From Tetrapyrgos nigripes (lineage: Eukaryota; Basidiomycota; Agaricomycetes; Agaricales; Campanellaceae), in assembly GCA_013368315.1 (NCBI GenBank), contig JAACJM010000097.1, forward strand, positions 124,001 to 188,000: a stretch of DNA of 64,000 nt, given 5' to 3'. Below are positions 35,086 to 46,400 of this stretch, one piece after another. The position numbers were made by a program, and so were the translations under genes. The notes beneath the pieces were generated by a model. It had not been told where the DNA came from. It ran no database searches and saw only the letters and a list, made by a program, of their open reading frames with translations. Position 1 is the stretch's first letter. The number at the start of each line of letters is the position of its first letter.

Positions 35086-37313
35086 GAGCATCACATCTAT
35101 GACTCAGAATGCTCCACTTATGACCACTAGGGGCATAGGGTTTTCTTGTAGTTTCTTTATACCATTCAGTTTTCTTTCCTTTTTCTCCAATCTTGCTTTA
35201 TACACATTCTACGCATTGCCAACAGTCTACTACTTAGTCCTACATATGAGTCCAGCTCTCCTGCAGTCCCATTCGCATACTCATTCATCCTTCAACACTT
35301 TCAACACCTAGCTGGACACTTACTGATGGATTTATCCTTGTCCGAGAATACTGTTACCCATTTGGGTTGTATTCCAATCGTTTGGATGTACTGCAACTTA
35401 GCGCTTCTGTCCCTTATATCTCTGTGTAGAGATATTCATTCACTATCCCATCTGTATCAATGGATAGCTGAGCTCTCTGGGATCCTGTACATATATACTT
35501 TGTCCTACTTTTATCCACATGTACCCTTTTACAGATACTTAAGACTCCTTCGAAGCCATCTTAGTACTATGGGCTTTGCCAATACATAGATCTAGACCTA
35601 GCATGCTTGTCCGCATGTCCAATCTTAGTGCTGTCTTCTCCAATTGACCTTTCAGCCGAGGATTGTGCTGCCTACACGTTCCTATGCCTGTGAATAGGGG
35701 CTATCCCACACTTCACTGTCCCTTTGGGTCATGCTAGCAGTACTAGTTGTTATAATAGGATTTGAAAGCCTTTGTAGGCTATCTTTATTATAACTCCAAC
35801 TCATACATATCTATCATAGTACTTAGAATGAGTTGTTTCTCCATTCATAAGCACTTAATATTATGGTATCGTTGTTTTCTAGTCCTGCTAGGTCTTAACT
35901 AGCAGTTCAGGGCTCACCCTAGTCCTCTTATTCCCTTAAAGAATGTCAAAACTGATATTATGGACCAAAATCTAAGTATGTATACAGCGATTTTGTACAG
36001 TGTATCAGCAGATTTCCACAGTATCAGAAATAGTGGCATACAAGGGATCAGGGGTAGCACTGAGAGGAGAGAGAAAGAGGCTGTACAGGGATCAGAAGAT
36101 GGTATAGGCTAGAAGGGCAAGCATGAAGATGGTGGCGATGTTGTTGCAAGCGAAGGTGACTTGTTGAAGGTGGTGGTTGCAGTCAGTGTTGCTGAGGTCC
36201 AGTTCAGGTCAGGTCCAGCCAAAAATTTCTGGCCCTTGGCCTGGACATACAGGGTCAGTCCACTCTCTCGCTGAACCCTGGCCCTGGACCTGCAGACCTG
36301 GGTCAAGAGGGCTGATCTGGGGTTGGCCCAGGTCCACATAGAGAAAAAGTTTTTTGGAGGGTAGGACCCATAAACAGTGTTAGAATCTGTAAATAATGTA
36401 ATTTAGTACTTGTATCTGTGTAAACTGACAATGATGACTGTAATAACTGAGCCACAGTGCGTCTGCACTCAAGTGACAACATTTATGCAGCTTTGAGGTC
36501 ATGCTCGGCATCTTCCGAGTACTGCTATTTTGGTGAGAGTGCTCTGTGGCAACCAATACAGCAACTCAGGTCACCAGATCCTCTATCAAAAAGGTCAAAA
36601 GAAGGTTGTCGAAGCCACTCAAAGTGTCTAAACTCAGTCATACTGACACCCAAGGTCCAGAGGTCCAGACTGGGTCAGCCTTCCTCCTCAGCCTCTGACC
36701 CTCGACCTGGACCTCGGGGTCAGTCTGGGGTCAGTTCAGGGCCAATGGGGCCATGGCCCAGACTCTGGCAACCCTGGCTGCAATGGGTGTTGGCTCGTTT
36801 GTGGCAGGCCTTGAGAGTTTCCACTTAACTCTCAGTAAGGACTGGTTGAAGGGGAAGGGAGCAAAAGAGCAGCAACAGATCCTAGCACAGCTTAGCAACA
36901 TGGGTTTGAGATTCACCCTTGAATTGGTGGAACCTTGGCATACGCTTAAACTTGACTGCGAGGCAGGAAGACGATGAAGCGTGTGCAGTGTTCCCAGGAA
37001 CATAGATACATTTTGTGTAAGTTTTGCACTCTTGCTTTCATGAGGTCAAGATTCTTATTTAGCTCAGGATGCAGGTTTGTGACTGGCATAGAGATGCTTT
37101 TGGGGAATAATCACAGAAACTAAGGATATTGTATTTACATATTGGCCTCTTCCTTCGTTGAGCGCACAACTGAAGTACAGGTCTACAATTCAAAGTAAAG
37201 AAAGAACTGGATACAAAGAGGGAAATGGAGAGAGTCAGCATCAAAAAATGTATGAGACGCGAAGATACTGCCGAATATATAATAAGACACTCACCTGCAT
37301 TCAGCTCTGAAGG
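35086..37313. other. Gene-poor region with GGTCC/CCTGG-rich blocks
   Basis: No supportable gene. Two blocks, about 36185-36345 and 36645-36770, are crowded with GGTCCAG, CTGGACC and GGGTCAG words in both orientations and flank about 300 bp of ordinary sequence. They look like diverged low-complexity or transposon-end material. A short plus frame at 36753-36977 resembles nothing I know. Confidence 0.35.
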
Positions 37314-37317
37314 TTAG

Positions 37318-40300
37318 TTATGCACCAATATGGATAAATGTAATCCAAGGGTGAACCTTTCAGAAGTAAAAGATACCTGTACTGATCCCCTTGAATCTCT
37401 TCCACCTTCGTTCTTCTTGTTTGACATCAGTTTCACCGCATCATGTAATGCTTTTGCAGAATCCTTGAAATCGAATGTACCATCCCCATCACTCAGTACC
37501 ATGAAACGGTAAAATGCCTCAGCTATCTCTGGTCCATCCTTGTCCCGCATCTCCCACAGCGTACCGACCACACTCCTAAACCCACAAAATTGCAATGCTG
37601 CAGCGAGATGCAAAGTCTCGTCTGGTGCATTGGTTTCACCACCTGTGGCACTATGACATGCGGATAAGAAGGCCAATTCCGGATTAGGAAGACTGTTTTG
37701 CATAATGCTTCGAAGCGTAAGAGATGTCTTGTTGTGGAGACAGAAGGAAGATTGAAAGGGATGCTCTTCATCAAGAAATCCATGACAAGCAAAATGAACC
37801 CATGAATTCGTACGTAGAGCGTCTAGAACTGTGGAAGGTGTCGCATCACTTCCAATCAGACTGCTCGCAGTCGGTATCAATGATTTTACCAGTTCGATTT
37901 CTTTACTGACCATGGGAAGCAGTGGTGATGTGTCAGGTTGCCCTATGATCAGCAAATCTGGACCATTCTTTGAGCATATCATTGATGCATTTTCCCTGGC
38001 TCGGATCAGCGCTGTGAGGGTGGGTGTATAAGATGAGACATATATATCCATCAGGTTTCTGGAGCCAGATTTCTTCCTATGTGCACCTGCAGCATGCAGT
38101 GGCAAGGCACAGAGTTTCGATGTTGGACACCACCATATACGTGAGCCCAAGGCCACCCCAAGTTTCTCCAAGGTTTCAACAACAGGACTGACGATAAACC
38201 TCCAAAGGAGTCTCAGCACATTCACCATGGCAGATGGTAGATTGTCTGTAATCCCAGATGACTTTCGCCATTGCAAGAACCACGAATATGCTTTGGAAAT
38301 GTGTTCGGGAAGCTTTTGATCAAGAGGAATAAGAATGGGGTCAGATTTATCCCCCACGAGTATCAGCGCATCAGAGCGGTAGGTGCTGAGGTTAATGATG
38401 ATAACTGGGCCTTCGTTAGCTACAGGTTGAAGGCGACTGAAGGGAACTGCTTGCAAGAAATCCTTGAAGCCAGGGGCTTGACGGATACGGGAGACCAAGA
38501 CATCCCATTTTTCAGAAAGAAGACGATGCCTCTTCCATTTTTGGTCAGTCTGCATCATCTGATTCTGTGTAGAGATCAAGGAACTCGTTTCATGGTCAGT
38601 AGTGAGGACCCCTAACTGGTTGCAGATATCACCAAATTCGGTAGCCAGCGACTCGTCTACAAGTCGAAGTTCATCAAGGGAATGTCTATATCCCCTCATC
38701 TTCGCCCACAGAAGTGATCGACCCTGTTCCAGCAGTTCCACAGCAGTGCACAACTCTCCCTTCTCGATTGCATAAGAAGCCGCATCGAGTACTAGAGAAG
38801 GAGAGGCCAGAGTGAGAAACTCAAATTGGGTGTCGAGTGATGGATTGATCATGAAACATCGTTCAAGCAAATCCAACGATAGCTTGTAAGCGGGAAGTGC
38901 GGAATGATGACCATACATGCGCGCAATGGATGCACAACGCTCTGCGGATGCAACTCTGATTCTAGGATTACCGAATTTGTCATTAGCGCATTCTAGAAAT
39001 AGTTACAAAGACCGCTCTGCGTCGGATTCATTGCATTTGAGTCTCGTTTGATACCTAACGTTGTATGAGGATGCTAAATTCTTCAGAGATGTTGCACGCT
39101 CTGGATGTCCTTCTTGGAGCAATTTCACTGCTCTGTCATGCATCACAATTGCCTCATCCAAATCTTCCTCCTTCCCATACGTATTAAATCGAGTCGTCAA
39201 AGTTACGCCGCAATTGTTCAAGTGGGAGGGGAGATGACGAGATCCGGGAGGACAAAGGTTGATAGCATTCTGGTGGCACTCCACGGCTTCATCGAGATCG
39301 CTTGGTTGATGATGACGCAAGAAGCGACTAGACAGGGCTTTTCCAAGAGTGCCGAACAAAGACGCTCTATATGATGTGTTACTGTCCATCGATTTCAAAG
39401 TGTTACGACTTTGCGTGATCGCTTCCTCCAAATCCTCGTCTAAATGAAGAAGATCAAATCTTCTGAGAAGAGACGAAGCTAAGTTGGAGAGAAACATCGG
39501 ACGGTCCTGCGTCACCTGCCTATCGGGACTCACGCCAACGGCCTGGCGAAGGGTCTCTATGGACTGGTTAAGATCCTCTCCACGTCCCAGTCTCTCAAAT
39601 TGGAGCATTCGGACAAAGGCATAACTATTGAGCATGATGGGACGAACAGTGTGAAGGGCAGGTAAGGCATCTACTGCTTCCCGAAGGTTATCAGCAGCTG
39701 ACTCAAGGTCTTCCATGTGGCCAAACTGCTGGTATCGAGTGCATAGGCCGTTACCACGATTTCCAAGTGCAATGGCTCGGTCCACACTCCCGGGAGGACA
39801 CTGTTCTATTACGCGACAGTCAAGGCTGACAAGCTCGTGAATGTCTTCTTCGAGGCCGCTATGATCTGCACGAGAGAGCAATGCTGCAGCAAGGCGAACG
39901 AGAAACTTGTAGCAGTGACGTCCATGGGGACCATATAACTCCAGCGCTCTGCGATGATTTGCAATCGATGTGTCAATGTCCTGGGTAGAGCTAGTGACCT
40001 CGTCAAAGCGCCTATGCAATGCATCTCCGAGACCAGATAAGCAAAGAACACGAAGATTGTCGTGTCTGCCACAAAGGGAGGATTGTAAAGCTTGGTTATA
40101 GAGGTCAATCGCTTCATCAAGCGAATCCTGTGTCCCATGTATGTCATAGTGATAACATAAAGCAGAAGCCAAGGCTTCAAGTGTACTGGCACGAGAATCG
40201 TTACCAGCAGGACGGCAGTGCAATTCCAGACAATGGCATGTAATTGCTTGTTCAAGGTCATTGAGATTACTGGTGTGTACAAAGCGCCTGACGAGGCACC

Positions 40301-41141
40301 TTCCAAGAGAATGGAGAGAAGGATCTTCTGCCTTGTTAAAGTCCCGGCGAAGACTCAATATGAAATGATGAAGAGCGATAGCTTCCTCCAAATCCGGAAT
40401 ATGTGACACTTCATCAAAGCGACGATAGAGAGCGTCAGCGAGTGATGTGTGAGAGTCAAGAAGTGAAGAAAGAACAGGAGGGCTCCAACTTTTTTCGACC
40501 ACCTCCCTCCAATACTGTATTGCTTCATCAAGATAATCGAGTCGTTGGCATGCTTCGAATTGGGACTGTAGAGCAGTAGCCAACTTGGTGAGGCAGGTGA
40601 AACGGTTAGGGATGCTATTCTCGGAACGAGAGGGAAGGACATCCCAATAAATCTGTACAGCCTCCTCGATATCTCTGACATCGTGAGTGTGATCAAAATG
40701 AGTGCACAGAGAGGTGGCGAGGTTCACCAGAACACCGTTATGGCGGTCATGACCAGGTGGATAAGCACCCAGAAGCTCGCGAGAAAAGGAGATGGATTCG
40801 GAGAGATTTGTGATATCACCTCGTGCGTGAAAAAGATATGCTTTGACGAGGGAGATGTTATTGACAACAGTGAAATGGTCCTTGTGACCGAGTGGGCAGA
40901 GGGTAAGTGCCTCATGGCAATGACCAGCAGCTTTATCCAGGTCCTGGACTGCGTTTATACGGGTGAAGTGGTCCAGAAGGTTAACTACAAGCTCAATAAG
41001 ACATTTGATCCTTTCAGGATGATCAGGAGGGCAAGTGTCAATGACATTGCTGTACAGTTCAATTGCCTCTTCAAGATCAACCAGGGTCTTGGTTGTTCCG
41101 TAGCGTGATTGAGCAGACCGGGCCAATGCTAATGCGTGCAT
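37318..41141 (-). pseudogene. TPR-CHAT domain protein with one in-frame TAA
   Basis: About 1270 codons in one frame. The N-terminal 700 residues are tandem TPR-like repeats of the basidiomycete type (DLEEAIELY, CPPDHPERIKCLIEL, LDEAIDLYNQAL). The C-terminal part is a CHAT caspase/separase-fold domain with the expected catalytic His in WVHFACHGFLDEEHP and Cys in AFLSACHSATGG, and the typical FRSVVGTLWEMRDKDGPEIA. TPR-CHAT proteins are putative signalling or self/non-self proteases. The frame is cut by TAA at 39003-39005 between AERSL and LFLECANDKFGNPRIRVASA, where Gln (CAA) is expected. No intron spanning the TAA is evident. The family C-terminus WITFIHIGA occurs in a shifted frame ending at 37318, so a second small shift or a missed intron lies near 37365. 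Otherwise well preserved. Confidence 0.82.
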
Positions 41142-41856
41142 TATTGAGGCTATATCGAGGACTCGGATTTAGTTTCCTTTCGATTTTTGAAAAATCCAAA
41201 GAGGCTTAGCACTTACTGTTGGAATCAGTTCAGTTGCAAACGTGTAGAACCGGAGCTTCCTAGGGCCACTATGGGCAGAGGAAATGGCGGAATGTCCGCA
41301 GTCGTAGAGGTACTAGTAGGTAGTCTTGAACTGTACTAGTAGCAGGTAGTCTTGAACTGTGCTAAGGTGAGATTCTCGTATTGTTCTACAAGGTATGGGT
41401 GTTGAGTAAAACTAGTTGGCAGGGTCAAGACAGCTGTAGGTACCAAAAACGGAGTACAGAGTCGTTCAACAGGTCCTAGTAGGGCACATCGATTGTATCC
41501 AAATTGTATCTACCCTTTATACTAGATTTCCGGCAAACATCCGGCAGATCAGTCAGCACCGTGATCCAACGGAGAACTTTGAAGGCACTGATGGTATGGC
41601 GCAGCAAAAGGCGTGTATACGGCGCAGTGTGGCACAGTAGAACTAGTCCGGATCGTAACGCTTACGAGGACGGTCACGAGTGTGGTCAGAAACGCAAAGA
41701 CATATACAGGCAGCATTGAGACATTAACAAGACATCAACCAGACATACAAATGCGGCATTCATTTTGATGGCATTTGAAATGCCATCAAAATGCCATCCA
41801 GCTCTGGATAGCCCTCGTAATCCACCTCTTCCCCCTCGTCGTCAGGTCCCAACTTG
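41142..41856. other. Spacer with small repeats
   Basis: Between the TPR-CHAT start and the hAT element. It contains a short direct repeat (about 41308-41360, GTAGTCTTGAACTGT twice) and a perfect palindrome (41762-41792). No gene seen. Confidence 0.45.
41762..41792. repeat. Perfect 15-bp palindrome
   Basis: Arms ATTTTGATGGCATTT and AAATGCCATCAAAAT separated by one G. Thirty-one bases with no mismatch. Too short and unlinked to a gene to call a terminator with confidence. Confidence 0.7.
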
Positions 41857-41864
41857 GTCCCAAC
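41857..41864. repeat. hAT target-site duplication GTCCCAAC, left
   Basis: Eight bases identical to 43260-43267, the duplication length typical of hAT insertion. Confidence 0.92.
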
Positions 41865-42045
41865 TAGGGCTCCAACCAAATACTATTAAATACTGTTATA
41901 ACTGGTTAATAACAGGTTAAAATAATAACAAGTTATACCTGAGCCCAGTAACAGGTATTAACTGTTATAACCTGTTAGTAACTGGTAGCCACATGCCGGC
42001 AATTTCTGAAGAATGACATCACGTCGATGACGGTCCATCAATTGC

Positions 42046-42290
42046 TGTGTGAGGTTGAGTCAGACCTGAACATCAGATTCCTGCACAAAATCTTTTCCCT
42101 GACAGCCATACCGCCACCTTTCCTCTTTTGCGCTAGCTTTGGGCGGAACATGTATGAATCAATGAGCACTGTATAATGTTGCGAAACCATCTGTGAGGTT
42201 GAGCCGGACCCGGACATCAGAGTCCTGCACAAAATCTTTTCCCCGACAACCATATCGCCGCCTTCCCTCTTTTGCGCTAGTGGGCGCCAA
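42046..42290. repeat. Direct repeat inside the hAT element
   Basis: Two units about 141 bp apart (from about 42050 and 42191) share GTGAGGTTGAG, ACATCAGA.TCCTGCACAAA and CCTCTTTTGCGCTAG with a few changes. This indicates a local tandem duplication in the deleted interior. Confidence 0.75.
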
Positions 42291-42488
42291 TGACAAGCTC
42301 GCTTAAATTCTTGACCATTGACGTGGACCATCCTAGAATCTTTGAAGCTGCACACAGGACTATGGAAGTCATTACTCATAAGAAGTACTTAGACACTGGT
42401 AAACTTATCATTTTTTACTTGTTTCTTACACATATTATGCACTTACAGCGATATATTACCCTGGTGAGTATCAGGCAATGCTTTCTGG

Positions 42489-43175
42489 ATGTCTATGCAT
42501 GAACAACAATTTTTTCGAGTATACCATCTGATATTCCGCCTGAATTGGTTTGGAAAGCGTCATTCAGATGAATATCAGCAGGCGAAGGCCCTTTTTGAGC
42601 ATGTCTACGAGTCCTATTCTCAGGCTGTGCCTGTGGGCTCGAACAGCGTCTCTCCAAGAAAGCCAAAGAAGACATCCAGCAATGACAAACTCTTTGAGTC
42701 TCTGTGGAACGAAATGTCATCTGATTCAGAAGATGAGAGCTTGTCTGATATACAGGGTAACTCTAGCCAAACATCAGATGAATTAGAGCAATATTTTTCT
42801 GGAGAGGGAGGGTAAGGCAAAATGAAAAAACCCTTGCAATGGTGGAAGGTATTCTAGGTTTTTATGTCTGTCTTGAATCCTATTCATGTTTTTCCATAGA
42901 CCCACTGCAAGACCACTGAAGATCAACGTGGATTTCCAATCATATCACGCATAGCCCGCGACTTTTTGGCCATTCCAGGAACAAGTGTATCTGTTGAACG
43001 GCTATTCTCAAAATTGCGTCACCTTTGCTCTGATGTGCGCTCATCTATGAAAGCCGAGACCACCACTCAAGCGATGTACACAAAGGTCTGGTTGAAGGAG
43101 GGACTCTTTGAATTTCACTCCCATAAGCTTATTTCACGCAAAATCCGGTCGTTGGAAAAATCTGTTAGTAACTAG
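42489..43175 (+). pseudogene. hAT transposase, C-terminal fragment
   Basis: An upstream piece (about 42489-42815: DEYQQAKALFEHVYESYSQ, acidic Ser-rich tail) is followed by PLQWWK at about 42825. After a likely intron comes the hAT C-terminal dimerisation domain: FPIISRIARDFLAIPGTSVS, VERLFSKLRHLCSDVRSSM, YTKVWLKEGLF, with the stop at 43173-43175. The DDE catalytic region and BED finger are missing. Confidence 0.85.
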
Positions 43176-43259
43176 TTATAACATGTTATAACATAGTATA
43201 CCTGTTACTTATTAGTTACCTCGAGAATTGTAACAAGTAATTAACAGGTTGGAGCCCTA

Positions 43260-43267
43260 GTCCCAAC
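43260..43267. repeat. hAT target-site duplication GTCCCAAC, right
   Basis: Identical to 41857-41864. Confidence 0.92.
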
Positions 43268-43438
43268 CATAGAGCACTTGCATCTTCAAGTCTGGCATTC
43301 TCTTTAGCAAACGCCAAACGTAGTATCAGACAAAAGAAAGGACGCACACGGGACTTGAGACAGAACTTAGCTGTCTTAAGTCGCAATGGCAAAATTCGCA
43401 TATATCTTAAAAGTTAAGAAAAGCTAATATAGTTACGG

Positions 43439-46400
43439 GTCCTCAGGGTATCTTTTAAGAAATACATAACCACTTTTTCCACTTTGGCCTTCTCTCCTTC
43501 AACGAGACCTTCTCATCTTTCTCCCAAGCCTTCTCAGACGCCGCAATTGTCGAACGATCCCAATCCGAACTCGGGCTGACCCACTTGCGGCGAGCTTGAG
43601 CGGAACCTGGAGCGCTCAACCCAGGTGCAATCGCAAGCACTGCGTATTCCGATAAAGACAAGCCAGCTGCGTCATTGGTTGCGAGATTTTCAATCTGGTA
43701 GTGGTGGAAGAAATAATGTACGTCAGGACAGTTCTGCACTCGAAAGTTCGGAATAGAGTCAAGAGACACCGTACCTCTTGGACAGGTTCCACAACGTCTT
43801 GGCCACCGACTTGAGTGGGAGCCGGAAACACTCCTACAGTGTTAGTCTGGATGATGTTGGCGGCTCGTGCGATGAGTGAAGGATCATTGAGACGTTCACC
43901 TAATCCAAAATTAAAACGTCAGGCCAAGTCTCATCGTCACTTCTCAAATTGCACGCACCGGCATAGGCAGCCAACTTGGCATACCACTGTCAATGACCCA
44001 GCTGGTTAGTATGCATAGAAATTTTGAATGAAAGTATTTGAAGAATACCTGGTTAAAACCACCACTGTTCCATGTCTTGCCGTACCGAGTGATTTTACTA
44101 CAGCGTCAAATTAGCCCACATGTCATAAACATCTCAAAAGTCAGACCCACTTACTCTGCGTCTGGTGCTGTATACAGCCTACAGAAATCCAGCCAAGCAG
44201 CATCGAATTCTGGCTCGTCCGTGATAATGTCCATAGCTTCTATCAATAGTTCTCCACCTCCAAAGACCATCATCAGATCATATCTGCGGGAAATAAAGTG
44301 TAAGACTTCAGGTTGCACTGCAGGGAAGGTAAGACAAACTTACGCTCCCTCGCCCTCACCACCTTCATCAACCAAGTGAGAAGTAGCGGCATTCCATCCG
44401 ACAGCGGCTCCGTTCCCAGTGAAAAGACCAAATTCGAAACCACCAATGTCGCTCTAGAAAGGCCAAATAAGAACAGGCACAGAACGAACAGCCTAATCTT
44501 ACATACCATTCCAATTTTAATCTTCTGCAACCATTGATCATCATTCTAAAATGCGCATCATGAGTCTGCGAGTCCAAATGACTGGAAAAGAACTAGAAGG
44601 TAACACGTACCGTCCTCTCCCACTTGGTGAACCAATTCCCAACCAACGTCACCCAATCAGGTCCAATTCTGAGTCGCCCGGGACCTTGTGGAGGTGGAGG
44701 AGGGAATACTTTTCTTAATGGGTCCCAAGTCATGATCGTTTCTCCAGCTTGTAGTGAATAGTCCATTATATCGCCAACCAACTCGTCCGCTAGAAGGGGA
44801 CGACAGTTTGACGGTCAGTACAACATTCACGAGTTCTGCAAGTAAAACGATGACACTCACTCGTCAGATAAAAGAACGGCCTCTTAATCGAGCTAGCAGA
44901 AACTCGAGCTTCCTTGGCACCATCTCCCCAATGAGATACGTTGTGTCTGCTTCCGAGACCAGCGAAAGGACCGGTATGATGGAAATCCACTTCGGAGAGA
45001 TGTCGAGTAAGTGCAGATACCATGTGGAAGACATCTGCACGACCGGTACGCATGAAAGACATCCAGAGCCATAAATCGGTTCCTAAGAGAAGTTGGATGA
45101 CCGGTCAATGAGAGGACTCGACTTGGATTATCATATAAGATTGAGTGAAATGTGACATACCGAGTTCTCCGTTATCCCAAGCAAACCCGCCAACATCATA
45201 TCTCCACGTATGCCTCGTCTGATCATAGGTGTGCATAACGTCTCCATAATTCCAGAAGCCGTAGAAATTCCTCTGATCCACTTCCTATAAAAATTGGAAG
45301 AACTTCAGCAAAGAAGGACACCGATTAACAGACTCAGGCGAGACATACCTTAACATAAAAGTCCAACAACTCAGTCTTCTTCTGCTCGATAGCAGTCGAG
45401 TCGCTCGTAGACGTATCGGGAAGATTCCATCTTCCACCAAACACTTTGCGAGACACGTAGAACTCTGGGTTTGCGACGATTTGAGGGATTTGGATCTAAG
45501 TACATGGACGACAATCGTGGTCAGTGATCAGTTGAAACAGTCAACAGTCATTATACGAAGGTATGACGAAACTTACATGTGTGGCAGCGAAATTCGCCAA
45601 CGCATCTCGTGCCGGGGTAGCTGGTACAACATTGATCGTCACCTCGTATGAACGTCCAATACCAATGGGATTGGGGTCTGGGTCCCCGACGTCTTCATAT
45701 GCAAGGTCGAGCTGATGAGAATGTGAGCTGGCATGTCACAATCTACAAATAAAGAGGAAACCATACACCATGAGGAACAGTATCATAGTGTCTCATATCG
45801 CTTGCTGGTCCTCTAGGACTATAAGCCCACAAGGTCACAGTAGCATCGTCTCCTGCGGCACCGCGTATATCGAGACCTCGAGGGAATCCTTGCCAGAAAT
45901 CTTGAAAACAAAAACAGAGGTTAATTAATCATCAATATCTTGTCCAGATCGCAGTTATAAGCACACTCAAAAACGTACGTACCTTTGAGAGCAAAAACCA
46001 CACCACCACCATTAGCTCCTCCTACATATCCAACGCCTGCAGCTCGGTTTCCAAATCCAGCGTGTGGGATGAACGAGGCAGCTCTGCCAGCGTTGGTCCG
46101 TTTAGCGATGGTAAATTGCGAAGTGGATAGTTGATCGAGTGTGAAATCGGACTAAAAAGACAGAAGACGGGATACACATCAGCAAAAACCCAGTCAAGAG
46201 ACTAACAGTAATAATGAACACACCCAAACTGCCAACTGATCAATTTCCGAGCTCACAGACGTCGGCCAAGTTGAGATGTCCGGTGTAGCTGTACCATTAA
46301 ACTGAGCATTGAGAACTGGAGCTGTCGCGTCTCTCCTTAATCCAGACACTACTCGAACAGGTTCACCCCATATTCCTCCAGATGAAGAGACGAATCGGAC

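Larger units (their letters stand above)
41865..43259 (+). mobile_element. hAT transposon, internally deleted (1395 bp)
   Basis: Ends are perfect 13-bp inverted repeats TAGGGCTCCAACC (41865-41877; 43247-43259), flanked by perfect 8-bp duplications. Both ends are rich in AACTGTTATAAC/AACAGGTTA-like subterminal words, candidate transposase-binding sites. Only the 3' part of a transposase gene remains (hAT C-terminal dimerisation domain), so the copy is non-autonomous. Intact ends mean it might still be mobilised by a transposase in trans. Confidence 0.92.

Noticed and set aside
36185..36770. GGTCC-rich blocks as a CRISPR-like or minisatellite array
   Set aside because: Words are irregularly spaced and in both orientations; no repeat-spacer periodicity, and the host is eukaryotic.
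36753..36977. 75-codon plus-strand frame as a small gene
   Set aside because: No recognisable family, sits at the edge of a low-complexity block, and no splice partners.
39000..39030. Intron removing the TAA of the TPR-CHAT gene
   Set aside because: The only nearby GT...AG pair spans about 20 bases, too short, and codons on both sides are already in the same frame.
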